In this document: positions 32,525-39,767 of the stretch, one piece after another
How the letters are laid out: each line of letters starts with the position of its first letter
Position numbering within the stretch: position 1 is the stretch's first letter
Assembly: GCA_947467385.1 (NCBI GenBank)
Contig: CANIHJ010000003.1
Span: 1 to 42,968, forward strand
DNA: 42,968 nucleotides
Direction of reading: 5' to 3'
Origin: Deltaproteobacteria bacterium
GTDB taxonomy: Bacteria > Bdellovibrionota_C > UBA2361 > OMII01
Translations under genes and position numbers: made by a program
The notes under the pieces: generated by a model
Seen by the model: only the letters and a program-made list of their open reading frames with translations
Told to the model about the DNA's origin: nothing
The model's database searches: none

Positions 32525-33861
32525 ACAAACACCTCCCACTGCTTTGCGAGGCAGTCCGAGAGAAATCGCTGATACGTTGCAGCAGGCACCGCAGCCAGGG
32601 GCTCGTCACCCTCTGAGCGCAAGAGCGGAAGGATTCGCTGGGCGAGAGTTTGCCGCTGAGCTCCCACGAGCCGTGCAGGCTCGGTGAGGCAAAAGATCGG
32701 ATCGATGCCCTGGCCCGCCAGCCAGGTCGCGAGCGCGAGGATGATTTTGGCCTGCTGCGGGTCGGCGATGCGCGCGCCGGAGCAGAAGATGATCATCTTT
32801 CTCACGCGCACCTTAAGCGCTTGGCTCTCGCAGAAGTCGATCAGGGCTGTTGCATCCGAGCGAATCGTCTCGCCATCATGCGCTTCGGCACCCCACACGG
32901 AGTCGACAAGGAGCGTCGTGCAGCCATCGACACTCATTGCGGGAGGGCGACCGTCGCACCCCTCGCACCCCATGACGATGTCGAGCTTAAGCTCCGTCAC
33001 CGCGCGGCTGTACGCCAGCGCTTGCGCGCACACAACATCATCGGCCGCCCGCGCGAGCACGAACATCACCACAAAACCTTCGGGTGTCATCGAGGCTTCG
33101 GGATGCCGGGAGAGCAGCTCGCCCCGCTTCGCAAACGCTTTCCACACGATCTTCTTCATGCCATCCGAGGGATGGTACGCCTTGATGTCGAAAGGATCCC
33201 CCTGGCGGTTGAGCGTGTCCGTCAGCATGTCTCCGGGACGCTGCGTTGAGCTGATGAGCGGAAGGCGCGTCTCCTCAACCACAGGCGGCGCAATCTCGAT
33301 CGCAGTTGAGAGAGGCTGTAGCCACGAGAGCCTGCACAGTCCGGCTGCATCGCGCACCTCGCAACGCACTCCCGATACGCTCCAGCTTCCTCGGTGCGGT
33401 AGCGAGAGGTCGAGCGCGAGCCTGCGCTCATGGGGCTCGTGCCCGGTGACCCGCAGCGCGGCCTTTGGGAACTCTGGCAGTGGGCTCTCAAGGGTTATGT
33501 CGAGGCATGTCAGGGGCAGAAGCCGCAGTGGAGGGAGGATGATCGCCATGCGAGAAACCTCCCGGGCGGAAGCTCCGGAACTTGGAGAAATTACGGTGAC
33601 CGTCACACGATTGCGAATTAACAGGCCCTGAAGGACGACGACGAGCAGCGCCAGCGCGATAACTCCTAGGAGCCCGTACGAGATCGATGCCGAGATGATG
33701 TCGCTCTTGCCTGACGCGGGCCAGGAGAGGAGGTAGGCCACATACAGCAGCACCACCACGCCCCGCATCGAAAGGGGGCCGAGCCCCGACCACGAAAAGC
33801 GCCCAACTCTGTGGACAACTCCCCAGTCAGCTCTCAAGAAGGTCTCGATCTCTTGCCTCAT
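32521..33861 (-). CDS. DUF58-domain membrane protein, 446 aa
   Basis: Two N-terminal helices (MRGVVVLLYVAYLLSWPASG, GLLGVIALALLVVVLQGLLI) precede a beta-rich domain and the DUF58 core. The hallmark RQGDPFDIKAYHPSDGMKKI, then VWKAFAKRGELLSR, is clear. The following alpha/beta part (VVMFVLARAADDVV, VRVRKMIIFCSGARI) is the VWA-like region expected to bind the MoxR ATPase. As first gene of the minus-strand operon it may be read from a promoter near 33871-33876 (TAATCT on the minus strand), close to the DnaA-box-like sites. No Shine-Dalgarno is seen before ATG 33861. Confidence 0.88.
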   Translation of the reverse strand: MRQEIETFLRADWGVVHRVGRFSWSGLGPLSMRGVVVLLYVAYLLSWPASGKSDIISASISYGLLGVIALALLVVVLQGLLIRNRVTVTVISPSSGASAREVSRMAIILPPLRLLPLTCLDITLESPLPEFPKAALRVTGHEPHERRLALDLSLPHRGSWSVSGVRCEVRDAAGLCRLSWLQPLSTAIEIAPPVVEETRLPLISSTQRPGDMLTDTLNRQGDPFDIKAYHPSDGMKKIVWKAFAKRGELLSRHPEASMTPEGFVVMFVLARAADDVVCAQALAYSRAVTELKLDIVMGCEGCDGRPPAMSVDGCTTLLVDSVWGAEAHDGETIRSDATALIDFCESQALKVRVRKMIIFCSGARIADPQQAKIILALATWLAGQGIDPIFCLTEPARLVGAQRQTLAQRILPLLRSEGDEPLAAVPAATYQRFLSDCLAKQWEVFV

Positions 33862-33932
33862 GTGTTAATAAGATTAGTGCCTTGCGTGAGTTTTCCACAG
33901 ATTTGGCCGGGCTGTGGAAAAGTGTGGAAAGA
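33810..33932. promoter_or_regulatory. Cluster of DnaA-box-like 9-mers in a divergent intergenic region
   Basis: Two sites match TTWTNCACA: TTTTCCACA (33891-33899) and its inverse TGTGGAAAA (33913-33921). Together they form the perfect inverted repeat TTTTCCACAG / CTGTGGAAAA with an 11-base centre. TGTGGAAAG (33924-33932) and TGTGGACAA (33810-33818) each differ by one base from the inverse consensus. The stretch TGTGTTAATAAGATTAG between them is AT-rich for this genome. The cluster lies between the DUF58 start (33861, minus) and the UvrA-like start (34078, plus), over the likely DUF58 promoter. It could be a DnaA-controlled promoter or, less likely, part of an origin. Confidence 0.45.
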
Positions 33933-34077
33933 TGAGCGTAGCTGCACTTTTTCGCAAGCTGTATTAGCGTGCGGAGCTGTCAATTGTGCAGGCGCCCTCG
34001 GTTCCGAGGTCACATTAACGCACGGAAACGGCTTGGGAAATAGACTCAGACGACTCTCATCAGGACGACAAGCAAGC

Positions 34078-36153
34078 ATGAAAGATTCGAGCACAGAGGG
34101 TTTGGATAGAGGCTTAAAGCCGTCTTCTGCCGAGCTCCAGGTGCAGCGCCTGCCCGATGAGCATTATCGAGCCCTCGAAGCGCAGGTGCGGGGAGACAAC
34201 CGCATGATCTTCCTCAACCCGGTCCGCAAAAGCCCCTTAGTCGGCACTCCCCGCCGCACCCCATTCGGAATGCTAGCCCCCGCCCTCATGGAGCTCTTCG
34301 GGCTTCAGCTCCAGCTGTTTGAGGCATTCGTGCGGGAGCTGCGGCCGCGGTGCAGCGGGTGCGGGCAGGTTCTTGAGCGCCCCGCGTCGCTGGGCGCCAT
34401 GCGGCTGCCCGCAGATGGGTTTCTTGCTGCTGTGCTCGCTGATGATCGCACCGACATTCCCATCCTTGAGCGATGCGAAATGCTCGGCGCTGAGCGGGTT
34501 CTGGTGGATGGGGCAATCGTGAGGGCTGAAGATGCGCCGCACGGCCGCGGAGAGCCGGTGCTCGTCCTTATGTCTGCTTCTCACGCTGACGAGTTTAGGC
34601 GCGAGGCCCAGGCATGGCTTGAGCGTGGCAGCGATCTGCTCCGGATTCTTCACTTAGCTGAACGGGCGGCTAAGCCGACCGAGATTGGGGAAGCATCCGC
34701 GAGCTGCCGTTGTGACGGGTGCGGCTGCGCCGTTCCGGTTCCGGCGAAAGCTGACTTCGCCGCATGCGAGCCGTGTGAGCGCTGTAAGGGCAGGGGGTGG
34801 CTAGAGCTTGAGGCTTCCCGGTTGACTGCGTGCGAGGCGTGCGCGGGCTTTGGGTCGACTGATCGCGCATCGCGCCATGATTGGCGGGGAATCGAGTGGA
34901 GGCATGTAGCAGCGATCCCTTTTGGCCGGGCATGCGAAGCTTTTGGGGATGCTTTTTCGGCGCTTGGAGCGGTGTGTGAGCGCGGCTTCGGCGGCTATCC
35001 GATCGGGATGCCAACCGGGATGCTTTCAGAGGGAGAACGCGCGAGGGTGGCTCTGCTCAATGCGGAGCTTTCGCAGCTCAGGGAGGCCTCGTTCGTCGCT
35101 GACGGTGCGGCGCTGTGGAGTGAGCCGCCGGCCTCGAACACGCCGACTTTGGCCGTGTTCGTTCCAGAGCCGCTGCAGGACCCGCGCCCCTTTAAGCGCC
35201 CAAGCGGGCAGGGCGAGCGCTTCACAGTTCGAGACGTGCAGCAGGGCCCCCTTGAGGCGTCCGAAATCGGCGCAGAGCTAGGCGGAGCGATTGCTGTCCA
35301 AGGGGCGCAAGATCTTGAGGGGCACCTTGTGCTTGAGGAGATTGCTCGGACCTTTGCGAAGCGCCGCAAGCTCGCCCATCGCTGCTCATTCGGGACCCTC
35401 AAGAGCTGCCACTACATCAACCCGCTCGCTGCGCTGCCAGAGCTTGTCGGAGATGTGATCGGGATAGCGCAGCTCATCAGCGAGGACTTTGCCCGAACGC
35501 GCATTGCGCGTGAGCGGGGGCTTGAGGCACGAGACTTTAGCCTCGCCACAAGCCGGTATCGGTGCGCTGAGTGCGCAGACGATCCGCAGCGCGAACTGGC
35601 CTGCCCAGAGTGTGGCGGGTGGCTCGTTGACCCGTCCGTTGGATCTGTTGCCTTTGGGGGTGTCGCGTTTGGCGAGGCGCTACGCATGCCGCTCAGCGAG
35701 CTGGGGAAGCTCCTGTGGAGATCGGATTTAGTGCAAGCGGTCCTTAGCGCGCTCCCGGATGACACGGCGCAAGCGCTGAGCTTAGCGAGCCGATCGGAAT
35801 CGCTGTCTGCTGAAGAGCTTAGGGCGACGTATCTCCGTGCGCAGCTGGCCGGCGTTCTTGCTGGCCTCAGCCGGCCTAAAGCCGTGAACTCCGGCGCAAC
35901 AGGAATGGTCCTTGTGCATGCGCCCTGCTGCATCGGAGCGGGACACCAGCGAGCAGTATGGGATGCCTTGTGCTCCCTGAATGATCGAGGCGCTACGGTA
36001 GTTTGCGCCGACGTCCCCAAGGCTCTCGAATATTGCTTCGGCTCTGTGGTACGTTTGCGCGTCCCGAGGGAGGGTGATCTGTCACGGATAGCCAGCCCCC
36101 TGTATGACGTGCGGCTTACTCGGCCCCTAACGATTGAAGTGGTGAAAGCATGA
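34078..36153 (+). CDS. UvrA-derived protein lacking ATPase motifs, 691 aa
   Basis: Shaped like the excision-repair protein UvrA but shorter (family about 940 aa) and without P-loops. The early NPVRKSPLVGTPRRTP, then C92/C95 in RPRCSGCGQVL, parallels UvrA's NPRSTVGT...CPxCG. Zinc-finger-like cysteines occur at C230/C233/C236 with C252/C255 (CERCKGRGW, CEACAGFGS) and at C496/C499 with C509/C512. RERGLEARDFSLATSRYRC parallels RGYxPGRFSFNxxGGRC. The ABC signature is degenerate (LSEGERARVALL, residues 316-327) and no DEP Walker B follows. IAVQGAQDLEGHLVLEEI stands where the second Walker A would be. DRGATVVCADVPKALEY matches the UvrA end. ATG 34078 is preferred; the open frame back to 33811 crosses the divergent promoter region. 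The stop overlaps pssA (ATGA). Confidence 0.7.
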   Translation: MKDSSTEGLDRGLKPSSAELQVQRLPDEHYRALEAQVRGDNRMIFLNPVRKSPLVGTPRRTPFGMLAPALMELFGLQLQLFEAFVRELRPRCSGCGQVLERPASLGAMRLPADGFLAAVLADDRTDIPILERCEMLGAERVLVDGAIVRAEDAPHGRGEPVLVLMSASHADEFRREAQAWLERGSDLLRILHLAERAAKPTEIGEASASCRCDGCGCAVPVPAKADFAACEPCERCKGRGWLELEASRLTACEACAGFGSTDRASRHDWRGIEWRHVAAIPFGRACEAFGDAFSALGAVCERGFGGYPIGMPTGMLSEGERARVALLNAELSQLREASFVADGAALWSEPPASNTPTLAVFVPEPLQDPRPFKRPSGQGERFTVRDVQQGPLEASEIGAELGGAIAVQGAQDLEGHLVLEEIARTFAKRRKLAHRCSFGTLKSCHYINPLAALPELVGDVIGIAQLISEDFARTRIARERGLEARDFSLATSRYRCAECADDPQRELACPECGGWLVDPSVGSVAFGGVAFGEALRMPLSELGKLLWRSDLVQAVLSALPDDTAQALSLASRSESLSAEELRATYLRAQLAGVLAGLSRPKAVNSGATGMVLVHAPCCIGAGHQRAVWDALCSLNDRGATVVCADVPKALEYCFGSVVRLRVPREGDLSRIASPLYDVRLTRPLTIEVVKA

Positions 36154-36968
36154 TCGGAATACGACTGTCAGACAAGCGGGTCTCGCGCGAAGAGGTCAAG
36201 GATCTCTTGTACCGGCGTCGCTACCTCGTGCCGAACGCTGTGACCGTCGGCAATATGTTCTGCGGATTTCTCGCCATCATGTACGCGTCGACCGGCCGCT
36301 ACGAGAAGGCCGTCATCGCTATCCTCATCGCTATCCTGCTCGACGGACTTGATGGTCGTGTCGCCCGCAGGCTCAACGCAACATCGAAGTTCGGGATTGA
36401 GTTCGACTCGCTCTCTGACCTGGTTTCGTTCGGCGTGGCACCTGCGGTCATGGCATACCATTGGGCCTTTCACACGCTAGCCGACGAGTTCGGCGTGGCT
36501 ATCACGTTCTTTTATGCGCTGTGCGCGGCGAGCCGGCTGGCGCGCTTCAACATCTCGGCCGAGAACCTCAAGAATTTTACGGGCCTCCCCACGCCGGGCG
36601 CAGCGGCGTTCGTTGTGTCGGTTATCTACAGCGCTCCCTACCAGATCGACTCGTATCTGCGGGTGGGAACCGGCGTTGTGCTCATGCTGTCCGTCGGCTA
36701 CCTCATGGTTTCGACCATCGAGTTCTTCAGCATTAAGCAGTTCAAGCTCTCCGGTGTTAAGGCGCGTTGGCAGATCCTCTTAGGCCTCCTGATCGTCCTC
36801 ACATGGTACAAGGGTTCGCTGGGGCTGCTCGTTCTTACGGGCACGTACGCCGCAAGCGGTCCCTTTATGAAGGTGCGCACAAGCCTGCCGAAGTGGCTCG
36901 GCGGAACCCGGGCGGCGCCGCCGACCGTCCCGCAGGATAATGTCGTTTCAATCGCCAAGGAACAGTAG
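36150..36968 (+). CDS. pssA: CDP-diacylglycerol--serine O-phosphatidyltransferase, 272 aa
   Basis: Makes phosphatidylserine, the precursor of phosphatidylethanolamine, at the inner membrane. The CDP-alcohol phosphotransferase motif is complete: D65, D68-G69, A72-R73, G82, D86 and D90 in DGLDGRVARRL then KFGIEFDSLSDLVSFG. The opening YLVPNAVTVGNMFCGFLAI and the following helices are typical of PssA. The basic head with EVKDLLYRRR is cytoplasmic. Its start overlaps the UvrA-like stop, so translation is coupled to that gene. The convergent phospholipid methyltransferase ends 61 bases downstream. Confidence 0.9.
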   Translation: MIGIRLSDKRVSREEVKDLLYRRRYLVPNAVTVGNMFCGFLAIMYASTGRYEKAVIAILIAILLDGLDGRVARRLNATSKFGIEFDSLSDLVSFGVAPAVMAYHWAFHTLADEFGVAITFFYALCAASRLARFNISAENLKNFTGLPTPGAAAFVVSVIYSAPYQIDSYLRVGTGVVLMLSVGYLMVSTIEFFSIKQFKLSGVKARWQILLGLLIVLTWYKGSLGLLVLTGTYAASGPFMKVRTSLPKWLGGTRAAPPTVPQDNVVSIAKEQ

Positions 36969-37029
36969 GTCCCTCTTAGGAGGTGGCATCACTATAGTTC
37001 ATCCGGAGGTGTGCGTGGCGAGTGTGCCA

Positions 37030-37719
37030 CTACGCAGCTGTCGGCTTGACCGTGTAGATGTTTATGGGGAGGAGGTTAAGCCACACGCGCTCACGCGCGA
37101 GGTAGTTAATCGAGCCAGACTGCTTAAGGTAGTCATTCACCTTCTGGATTCGCTCGGCCCGATCCGCAGGCGCAAGCGCGCCGTTAAACGTCCTCATGCC
37201 GATATACTCGTAGTACGTCATGAGGGTGTCAGGAGTGCTTATCTCCCTCAGGCGATCGAATATCGCCTTCACGGTCTCAAGGTCGAAGTTAACGAAGGGC
37301 AGGGCGCATACGATGATGTCGTAGGTCGTGTCCCTCGGAAGGTCCTGCGCCGCTCCTTCAAAAAAGAATACGCGCTCCCTGTTGCGCCGATAGTGAGGGT
37401 CGCCATTGAGCTTTTCCTTGAGCGCCTTCATGAATCGGGGATTGATCTCGCAGATGGTGAGCTTGTCTCCGTCACGCACCTCCCTCAGCATAGGCAACGT
37501 GACCGAGCCGGTTCCGGGGCCCAATTCGAGGATGTTTCTCGGGGGCCTGTTCGGCTCCGTGAGAGGGGTGATTAGGGCCTGGGCCGCCCAGCGTGACGTA
37601 GGAAAGCAGGCACCGGTCGTCTTGAACTCCAGCAAGAACTCACGCAGGAAGACGAGATTCTCTTTAATCATATCGACGACTTTGTCCCTGTACCCGTGCT
37701 CGCCCAGAAGGCTGCTCAT
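37030..37719 (-). CDS. PmtA-like phospholipid N-methyltransferase, 229 aa
   Basis: Class I SAM-dependent methyltransferase; the likely product is phosphatidylcholine from phosphatidylethanolamine. FLREFLLEFKTTGACFPTSR precedes motif I NILELGPGTGSVTLPML, the PmtA arrangement of a PTS/PSS box before LELGPGTG. The acidic end of strand 2 is KLTICEINPRFMKAL; then FFFEGAAQDLP and DIIVCALPFVNF (motif IV). A tyrosine-rich LMTYYEYIGMRTF follows, as in PmtA. Length is a little over the family norm. ACGGAGGC precedes ATG 37719. Its closeness to pssA supports lipid as substrate; rRNA-type dimethylase is less likely. Confidence 0.75.
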   Translation of the reverse strand: MSSLLGEHGYRDKVVDMIKENLVFLREFLLEFKTTGACFPTSRWAAQALITPLTEPNRPPRNILELGPGTGSVTLPMLREVRDGDKLTICEINPRFMKALKEKLNGDPHYRRNRERVFFFEGAAQDLPRDTTYDIIVCALPFVNFDLETVKAIFDRLREISTPDTLMTYYEYIGMRTFNGALAPADRAERIQKVNDYLKQSGSINYLARERVWLNLLPINIYTVKPTAA

Positions 37720-38132
37720 GACCGCCTCCGTTGTGTCGCTGTGGGAACAACAAAGGCGTTATGGTGGCCTGCCCCTTGGGCGTGACCGGAGCCGTGTGGG
37801 CAACACTCGCGGCTTTCGGTGCCGGACTCTGCAAAGCTCCATAATGTAATGATATGGCGTGCTTCGGTCCAGACTCCACGAGCGTGATTTTTTGCCCATC
37901 TCGGCTGAGGCACAAACACGGGACTTCTTTCGCAACCGGTCGCAGTAGTAGTATCAACTCCGCTGGGAACGTGCATGTGACACATCAGGTATTTGCACTT
38001 TTGCTCATTCGAAGGAAACGGTCGGCATAAGGTGCTCCGGACTTCATAAACGGGCGCTAAAATCATGCAGGAAAAGTAGACACTTAGCTCGCGCATCGGG
38101 CACTTACGGCCTAAGTTAGAGGAGAGAGGGAT
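37720..38132. other. 413-bp divergent intergenic region upstream of pgi
   Basis: No credible gene is seen; short frames here lack ribosome sites and family features. It must hold promoters for the methyltransferase (minus) and pgi (plus). TAAAAT (38058-38063) is a candidate -10 for pgi, without a clear -35. The short palindrome-like ATGTGACACAT (37975-37985) could be a protein-binding site. Nothing else stands out. Confidence 0.5.
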
Positions 38133-39767
38133 ATGACCGGTCAGGATATGTGGAAGCGCTTCAAGGAGCGATACCTCTACGACGCAGCAACTGGTTTTGC
38201 CCTCGACACAAGTCGGCTCAACTATGATGGCTCGTACTTGGACAAGATGGAGCCCAGGATCCAAGCAGCGTTTGATTCAATGTCCCGTCTTGAGGCGGGG
38301 GACATCGCAAACCCAGACGAGAAGCGCATGGTCGGCCACTACTGGCTGCGCGCTCCGGATCTCGCCCCGACGAAGGAGATATCGCAAGCGATCACGGGCA
38401 CGCTGGCCAAGATCGAGGATTTCGCCGCAAAGGTGCACTCAGGGGCGATCGGCCCTCGGCCCGGCGCGCGGTTCACGCACATTCTCCTGGTCGGCATCGG
38501 CGGCTCCGCCCTTGGTCCACAGTTCGCCAACCAGGCGCTTCGCACCCCGAGCGATCCGATGGGCATATCATTCTTCGACAACACAGACCCCGATGGGATG
38601 GCGCAAACCGTCCTGTCGCTGCCGCGGCTAGACGAGACCCTTGTCATCGTCATCTCGAAGTCCGGCGGAACGAAGGAAACTCGTAACGGCCAGCTTGTGG
38701 CCAAGGCCGCCTTCGTCGATGCGGGGCTCGACTTCCGCAAGCACTTCGTCGCCGTGACGGGCGAGGGGAGTGAGCTGGACAAGATGGCGGTGAGCGAGCG
38801 GTGGCTTGAGCGCTTTCCGATGTGGGATTGGGTCGGGGGCCGGACGAGCGAGTTCAGCGCTGTTGGCCTGCTCGCACTTGCACTTCAGGGCATAAACATC
38901 AGGCTGATCCTGAAGGGCGCTGCGGCGATGGATGCTCTCACGCGCGAGCGAGTGACGTCCCGCAATCCGGCCGCGCTCATGGCGCTTGGCTGGTACCACT
39001 GTGGCTGCGGCAAGGGGATGAAGGATATGGTCGTGCTGCCGTACAAGGACAGGCTTGAGCTCTTTAGCCGCTACCTGCAGCAGCTCGTCATGGAGAGCCT
39101 GGGCAAGGAGCTCGACCTGGCCGGCAACACCGTCAACCAGGGGATCGCGGTGTACGGCAACAAGGGCTCGACCGATCAGCACGCGTACGTGCAGCAGCTC
39201 CGCGAGGGGCTCAACAATTTCTTCGTCGTGTTCATCGAGGTGCTCAAGGACCGCTCGGAGCGCACAACCGAACAGCCAAAGCTCAAGGGATTCTCTCCAG
39301 AGGCCATGCTTGTTGAGCCCGGTATCACGAGCGGTGATTACCTGACAGGCTTCTACCTCGGTACGCGCGCCGCGCTGTACGAGAAGAACCGCGAGAGCAT
39401 GACAGTAACGATCCCAGAGGTGAGTGAGTTTAGCGTCGGGATGCTTATCGCGCTCTTCGAGCGCGCTGTCGGGCTTTACGCCTCGCTGATCAACGTCAAC
39501 GCCTATCACCAGCCGGGCGTTGAGGCGGGCAAAAAGGCAGCTGCCGCGGTGCTCCAGCTCCAGTCGCGGGCGGAGGAGTTCCTCCGCAAGGCGGGCAAGC
39601 CTGTGTCGGTTGAGGAGATCGCCGCCGGAATCGGGGACGCCGGCTCAGCGGAGGCTATCTTCAAGATACTCCGGCACCTGTTGGCGAACCGCCGCGTGCG
39701 AGCGCAGGAGGCGGCCAATCCGCTTGAGGCGCTTTACGCACCCGTTGAGGGCTCAAGCGCCAGATGA
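38133..39767 (+). CDS. pgi: Glucose-6-phosphate isomerase, 544 aa
   Basis: Interconverts glucose-6-phosphate and fructose-6-phosphate in glycolysis and gluconeogenesis. Two SIS domains are visible: [20 protein letters not shown] and [19 protein letters not shown] bind the phosphate. [20 protein letters not shown] and SLGKELD are core motifs, and [20 protein letters not shown] holds the catalytic His region. The second signature is [14 protein letters not shown], with the active-site Lys at its end. After residue about 455 there is a helical tail resembling a small winged-helix fold ([34 protein letters not shown]), longer than in the core enzyme. GAGAGAGGG precedes ATG 38133. The stop overlaps the next start. 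Confidence 0.96.
   Translation: MTGQDMWKRFKERYLYDAATGFALDTSRLNYDGSYLDKMEPRIQAAFDSMSRLEAGDIANPDEKRMVGHYWLRAPDLAPTKEISQAITGTLAKIEDFAAKVHSGAIGPRPGARFTHILLVGIGGSALGPQFANQALRTPSDPMGISFFDNTDPDGMAQTVLSLPRLDETLVIVISKSGGTKETRNGQLVAKAAFVDAGLDFRKHFVAVTGEGSELDKMAVSERWLERFPMWDWVGGRTSEFSAVGLLALALQGINIRLILKGAAAMDALTRERVTSRNPAALMALGWYHCGCGKGMKDMVVLPYKDRLELFSRYLQQLVMESLGKELDLAGNTVNQGIAVYGNKGSTDQHAYVQQLREGLNNFFVVFIEVLKDRSERTTEQPKLKGFSPEAMLVEPGITSGDYLTGFYLGTRAALYEKNRESMTVTIPEVSEFSVGMLIALFERAVGLYASLINVNAYHQPGVEAGKKAAAAVLQLQSRAEEFLRKAGKPVSVEEIAAGIGDAGSAEAIFKILRHLLANRRVRAQEAANPLEALYAPVEGSSAR

Noticed and set aside
33810-33932. Calling the DnaA-box-like cluster the chromosome origin
   Set aside because: No origin-linked genes in the window and only two full-consensus boxes; kept only as a regulatory candidate.
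33811-34077. An 89-residue N-terminal extension of the UvrA-like protein
   Set aside because: It runs through the DnaA-box-like sites and the divergent promoter region, has no ribosome site and does not resemble UvrA; ATG 34078 is used instead.
37015-37030. GTGGC-N6-GCCAC hairpin between pssA and the methyltransferase as a bidirectional terminator
   Set aside because: Five-base stem with no T run on either strand.
37716-38264. 182-residue minus-strand frame in the gap before pgi
   Set aside because: Overlaps the start of pgi and the methyltransferase leader, has no ribosome site and its sequence is Cys/Ser-rich without structure.
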